NCBI GenBank assembly: GCA_029945375.1
Contig: CM057060.1
Coordinates: 2,108,001 to 2,172,000 of the forward strand
From: Agaricus subrufescens
Lineage: Eukaryota; Basidiomycota; Agaricomycetes; Agaricales; Agaricaceae
Reading direction: 5' to 3'
DNA length: 64,000 bases
In this document: positions 62,201 through 64,000 of the stretch, piece by piece
Layout: every line of letters starts with the position of its first letter
Numbering within the stretch: the first letter of the stretch is position 1
Made by a program: the position numbers and the translations under genes
The notes under the pieces: generated by a model
Databases searched by the model: none
The model's input: only the letters and a program-made list of their open reading frames with translations
Told to the model about the DNA's origin: nothing

Positions 62201-64000
62201 CACCAATGCGGAAAGATAACGTTTACGGTGATCGCTCTGATCCTGTCAAGGATCTCCAAAAGGACTTAGAAGGTCTATTGGATAAAATTAGAGCTACTGG
62301 CGAATCTGAACGCCAACCGAACGAACGAGATATTCGAAAACCCTACCCGCCTGCCAAAGATGTGATCGGCCCTCAGGAAGACCGTCTAAGGCAAAGGTTC
62401 CCCTGGCGAGAACGACGGGCACGGGAATTTGATAGAGCACCTAAATGGAACCGTAACGGACCAGTACCATCAGTCGAGCCAGAATTGGCCCCTGATACTC
62501 CTCCATCTGGCAACCAATCTCCGGAACCAACCCAGAGAAGCCAGCCACCTTCGGATCATATGGAGGATATACAACGTCTTGTACATGAGGGGGGACTCGA
62601 ATTTATCGAAACGCTAATCGCAGCTGCAGTCAAAAAAGGCAAGACTCCAGTCATGTTCAAAGACCTTGCAGATCTCTCTCCCGATGATCGCAAAGATTGG
62701 ATTGCTGCATGCGTGGAGGAGCTCCAAGCCCTAAAAAAGCGAGGAGTATATGAACTTATGGATCTCCCGAAAGGTCGCAGAGCCATTAAGAATCGATGGG
62801 TGTTTAACACAAAGTCCGATGGCCGAAAACGTGCTCGACTTGTGGCTAAAGGTTTCTCCCAGATCGAAGGCGTTGACTTCGATGAGTTATTTTCTCCCGT
62901 GGTCCGGTATGAAACCGCACGTCTCCTACTCGGTGTTGCCGCACTCGAGGATTGGGAGATTGAAAGCGTAGATGTCAAAACCGCGTACCTATACGGTAAA
63001 CTGGATGAAGAAATCTACATGGAGCAACCTGAAGGATTCCGATTAAAAGGATCCGAAAGGAAAGTGTGGAAACTACACCGTGCCCTTTACGGACTGAAAC
63101 AAGCTGGCTTGGCCTGGTGGCGCGAGTTGACCGCGTCCATGAAGGAATTAGGCTTTAAGCGCTGTCAATCAGATGCCGGTGTTTATACTTACCGTTGTCC
63201 GAAGACGAAGCAACTTATCATTGCATTAGTCTACGTCGATGACGTTGCCTTAATTGGCAAGCGAACCAAGCTCTTCACAGACTTGAAGAATCGCTTTATG
63301 AAGAAATGGGAATGCCGTGACCTTGGTGAATGTAAAGAATTCCTAGGGATGAAAATCACGCGCGACAGAAAGAACAGGAGAATCTTTCTCGATCAAGTCG
63401 ATTATCTCGATAAGATCCTTGAGAAGTTCAACGTCGCTTCTAAGCCGACTGAAACCCCTCTCAAGTCTGGTTTCGTGTTCCTACCCAATAGCGAACCTGT
63501 CAACCCGGCTCTTCGGACCCGCTACCAACAATTAGTGGGATCTTTGATGTATCTGATGATCGGTTCTCGACCAGATATCGCTTACGCTGTTGTTAAGCTG
63601 AGCCAACAGTGTGCCAACCCTGCAGAAGAGCATTTCGAAGCGGGCCTTTGGGTCCTCCGTTATCTCCTTGCTACTCGCAAGTACCGCATTGTGTTTAATG
63701 GCGCATCTAACAAAGGTCTGCATGCCTTCTCGGACTCAGACTGGGCTCAAGATCCCACCGATCGCAAATCGGTCACTGGTAACTATGTTACGCTAGCTTC
63801 CGGGTGTGTATCCTGGTTGAGCAGAAAACAGAAAACCGTTGCCGCTTCTTCTACAGAAGCAGAATATATGGCGCTGTCGGATTGCTCCAAACAACTTGTT
63901 TGGATGCACCAGCTCCTTACTGAAGCAGGACTCGATGTCCTCCCTCCTAAATTGTCCGCTGACAATGAAGGTTCGATCTTCTGGGCCTCAAACCCAGTTC
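59212..64000 (+). CDS. Copia-I Gag-Pol polyprotein, intact, partial at 3' edge
   Basis: I read all 1,596 codons present and found no stop. Starts MAPAVLPLLNTVPVLTGAEN. Gag domain 1-210 (TGAENYDSWKRSMRNIM), a Gln-rich tract at about 228-250, and a Lys/Arg patch; no classic CCHC knuckle, only CSKC near 440. Protease LLDSGASCHF with Asp458. Integrase: zinc region from H605 (EIWHQRFGHIS, CPGCALGKQH), catalytic Asp668, Asp730, Glu766 (35-residue spacing). Pro-rich linker 900-1010. RT with VKTAYLYGKLDEEIYMEQPE and YVDD at 1341-1344. RNase H with SDSDWAQDPTDRKSVTGN (from about 1508) and SSTEAEYMAL. A single frame with no gag-pol shift, so gag excess needs another mechanism. Confidence 0.94.
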   Translation, partial: MAPAVLPLLNTVPVLTGAENYDSWKRSMRNIMTLLQDPLSDASALDMIDDNVVATTDADEVRRRAHTQKLAIAAMHCRIAEGLITIQYTGIRDLWVALENTYGTAGPAGIYAMYQQTLGFSISGSKDPSAEIAQLELIYNRLETAGVNIPALVRAMTLLGSVPNNWNIASSFLAAKSSVTDVTYQAVRAAILTEFNQRKNAQVQANRFSGIKRNNNAPQWKPQGGNNQQQQKQQQQKPHGQQQQQQQQQQSGNNQNPDQPKKKTRRGKRKDNQTAKQADLAPTTGIEEYSAQSCTQFASPAILHSGIPLAARLSYQVTSDPRPRPAFRPYPIGRFETAKARVIAQKDKELAEKAAEMEIDPVDAVIEEYEPSGMEDDSVSIGSSRYVTNESPNRVDTNEELQCWISHALHVDQPVLNSSQYHACVASTSTEQKSDNECSKCRGKQPANPNYTTEWLLDSGASCHFTCDLDDFVEYEKGNFGIVGTAEADKILPITARGTVMFEHEVVDPKTGEVTLLTSTISPVAYVAGMGGRILSTNTFLQNGATVIGNDKRTTLYDPKGKPILTATATGGCCGSNLHYVFTRVFKQVGTVNRSVHDPSYEIWHQRFGHISDEALKRVPNSSKSPPKIDFPRSKRTCPGCALGKQHQKSFPENSKRASSYGELIHSDLLEFPIQSYHKYKWVITFLDDYSSVGTIALLRNKSDAFKALKDFVAMIKNQHNTSVKRIRSDNGGEYMSSDMTNFFNSNGIIHETTAPHAHQQNGRAERLNRTLLDKARAMLQHACFPDSYWEFAIQCAVHVYNRTPMRRLEWKSPYEKWCGKKPEINNLRVFGCGAYVFIPEEKRVNKLSPRSELMIFVGYSSGGANYQFIRHTKNNALFVSPSAIFEEDYFPKCPETDPRGYPKAPPSTNNDDESDNSGDSPPAPYGYGSDPKPLPPTPPKPPHGPSTPSSGPSRPRTPSRAPSPQRSPPPAPSQPSAPEPGPSSGNPRRSGRERRAPMRKDNVYGDRSDPVKDLQKDLEGLLDKIRATGESERQPNERDIRKPYPPAKDVIGPQEDRLRQRFPWRERRAREFDRAPKWNRNGPVPSVEPELAPDTPPSGNQSPEPTQRSQPPSDHMEDIQRLVHEGGLEFIETLIAAAVKKGKTPVMFKDLADLSPDDRKDWIAACVEELQALKKRGVYELMDLPKGRRAIKNRWVFNTKSDGRKRARLVAKGFSQIEGVDFDELFSPVVRYETARLLLGVAALEDWEIESVDVKTAYLYGKLDEEIYMEQPEGFRLKGSERKVWKLHRALYGLKQAGLAWWRELTASMKELGFKRCQSDAGVYTYRCPKTKQLIIALVYVDDVALIGKRTKLFTDLKNRFMKKWECRDLGECKEFLGMKITRDRKNRRIFLDQVDYLDKILEKFNVASKPTETPLKSGFVFLPNSEPVNPALRTRYQQLVGSLMYLMIGSRPDIAYAVVKLSQQCANPAEEHFEAGLWVLRYLLATRKYRIVFNGASNKGLHAFSDSDWAQDPTDRKSVTGNYVTLASGCVSWLSRKQKTVAASSTEAEYMALSDCSKQLVWMHQLLTEAGLDVLPPKLSADNEGSIFWASNPV

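Larger units (their letters stand above)
58632..64000 (+). mobile_element. Copia-I: apparently intact Ty1/copia element, 3' end outside window
   Basis: 5' LTR 58632-58962, PBS from 58963, leader to 59211, and one uninterrupted gag-pol ORF to the window edge. CpG dinucleotides are abundant and no damage is visible, unlike Gypsy-K and Copia-G next to it. It is a different family from Copia-A to F. Confidence 0.92.

Overview
The window is a transposable-element island from a filamentous fungus, most likely a mushroom-forming basidiomycete (Agaricomycete). Three things suggest this: 49-54 bp GT-AG introns, a Tnp2-type CACTA transposase, and LINE gag-like proteins with a C-terminal CCHC cluster ending in a CPFW..RFDRDW block. 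Almost every coding region belongs to a mobile element. Apart from one small two-exon gene and some degraded fragments near 37 kb, I see no host gene. All family assignments are by eye from protein motifs, terminal structures and internal comparison of copies; no database was searched.

Region 1 (1-22877) is a pile of Ty1/copia fragments (named A to F here) and eight ORF1-only non-LTR elements (LINE-1 to LINE-8) inserted in each other. Copia-A runs on the minus strand from its 5' LTR (6609-6906) off the left edge, with two LINE insertions. Copia-B, C, D, E and F are pieces of related elements, joined head to head or with deletions. A complete tRNA cloverleaf (11649-11721) sits at one junction. 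The LINEs end in poly(A) shortly after ORF1 and carry no reverse transcriptase.

Region 2 (22878-38815) starts with a solo LTR-like repeat of family R (R1). R1 contains a second solo LTR (S) with a long heat-shock-element array. Next comes a CACTA/Tnp2 transposase pseudogene (25161-36624), split by the 8.2-kb chromovirus-type Gypsy-J (27522-35696). Gypsy-J has 647-bp LTRs, a TTACT target duplication, a gag/pol -1 frameshift signal and an intact antisense ORF encoding a Zn2Cys6-type, coiled-coil protein. Degraded gene fragments (one TOM70-like) and a small intact two-exon gene follow.

Region 3 (38815-58630) is a four-level nest. A minus-strand copia element (Copia-G) holds a foldback element with arms over 1 kb. 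The foldback holds Gypsy-K (44076-56242), and Gypsy-K holds two R solo LTRs (R3, R4). A third R copy (R2) sits in the Copia-G integrase. Removing each layer with its target duplication restores Copia-G and Gypsy-K reading frames across the breaks, apart from their nonsense codons.

Region 4 (58632-64000) is the 5' LTR, primer-binding site and uninterrupted gag-pol ORF of Copia-I, which looks intact and leaves the window at the right edge.

Older copies carry C-to-T damage at CpG, often at TCGA. Premature stops are mostly TGA in place of CGA, and Gypsy-K LTRs differ by TG versus CA at former CG sites. This fits cytosine methylation or a RIP-like process acting on repeats, and perhaps a heterochromatic or centromere-like location.
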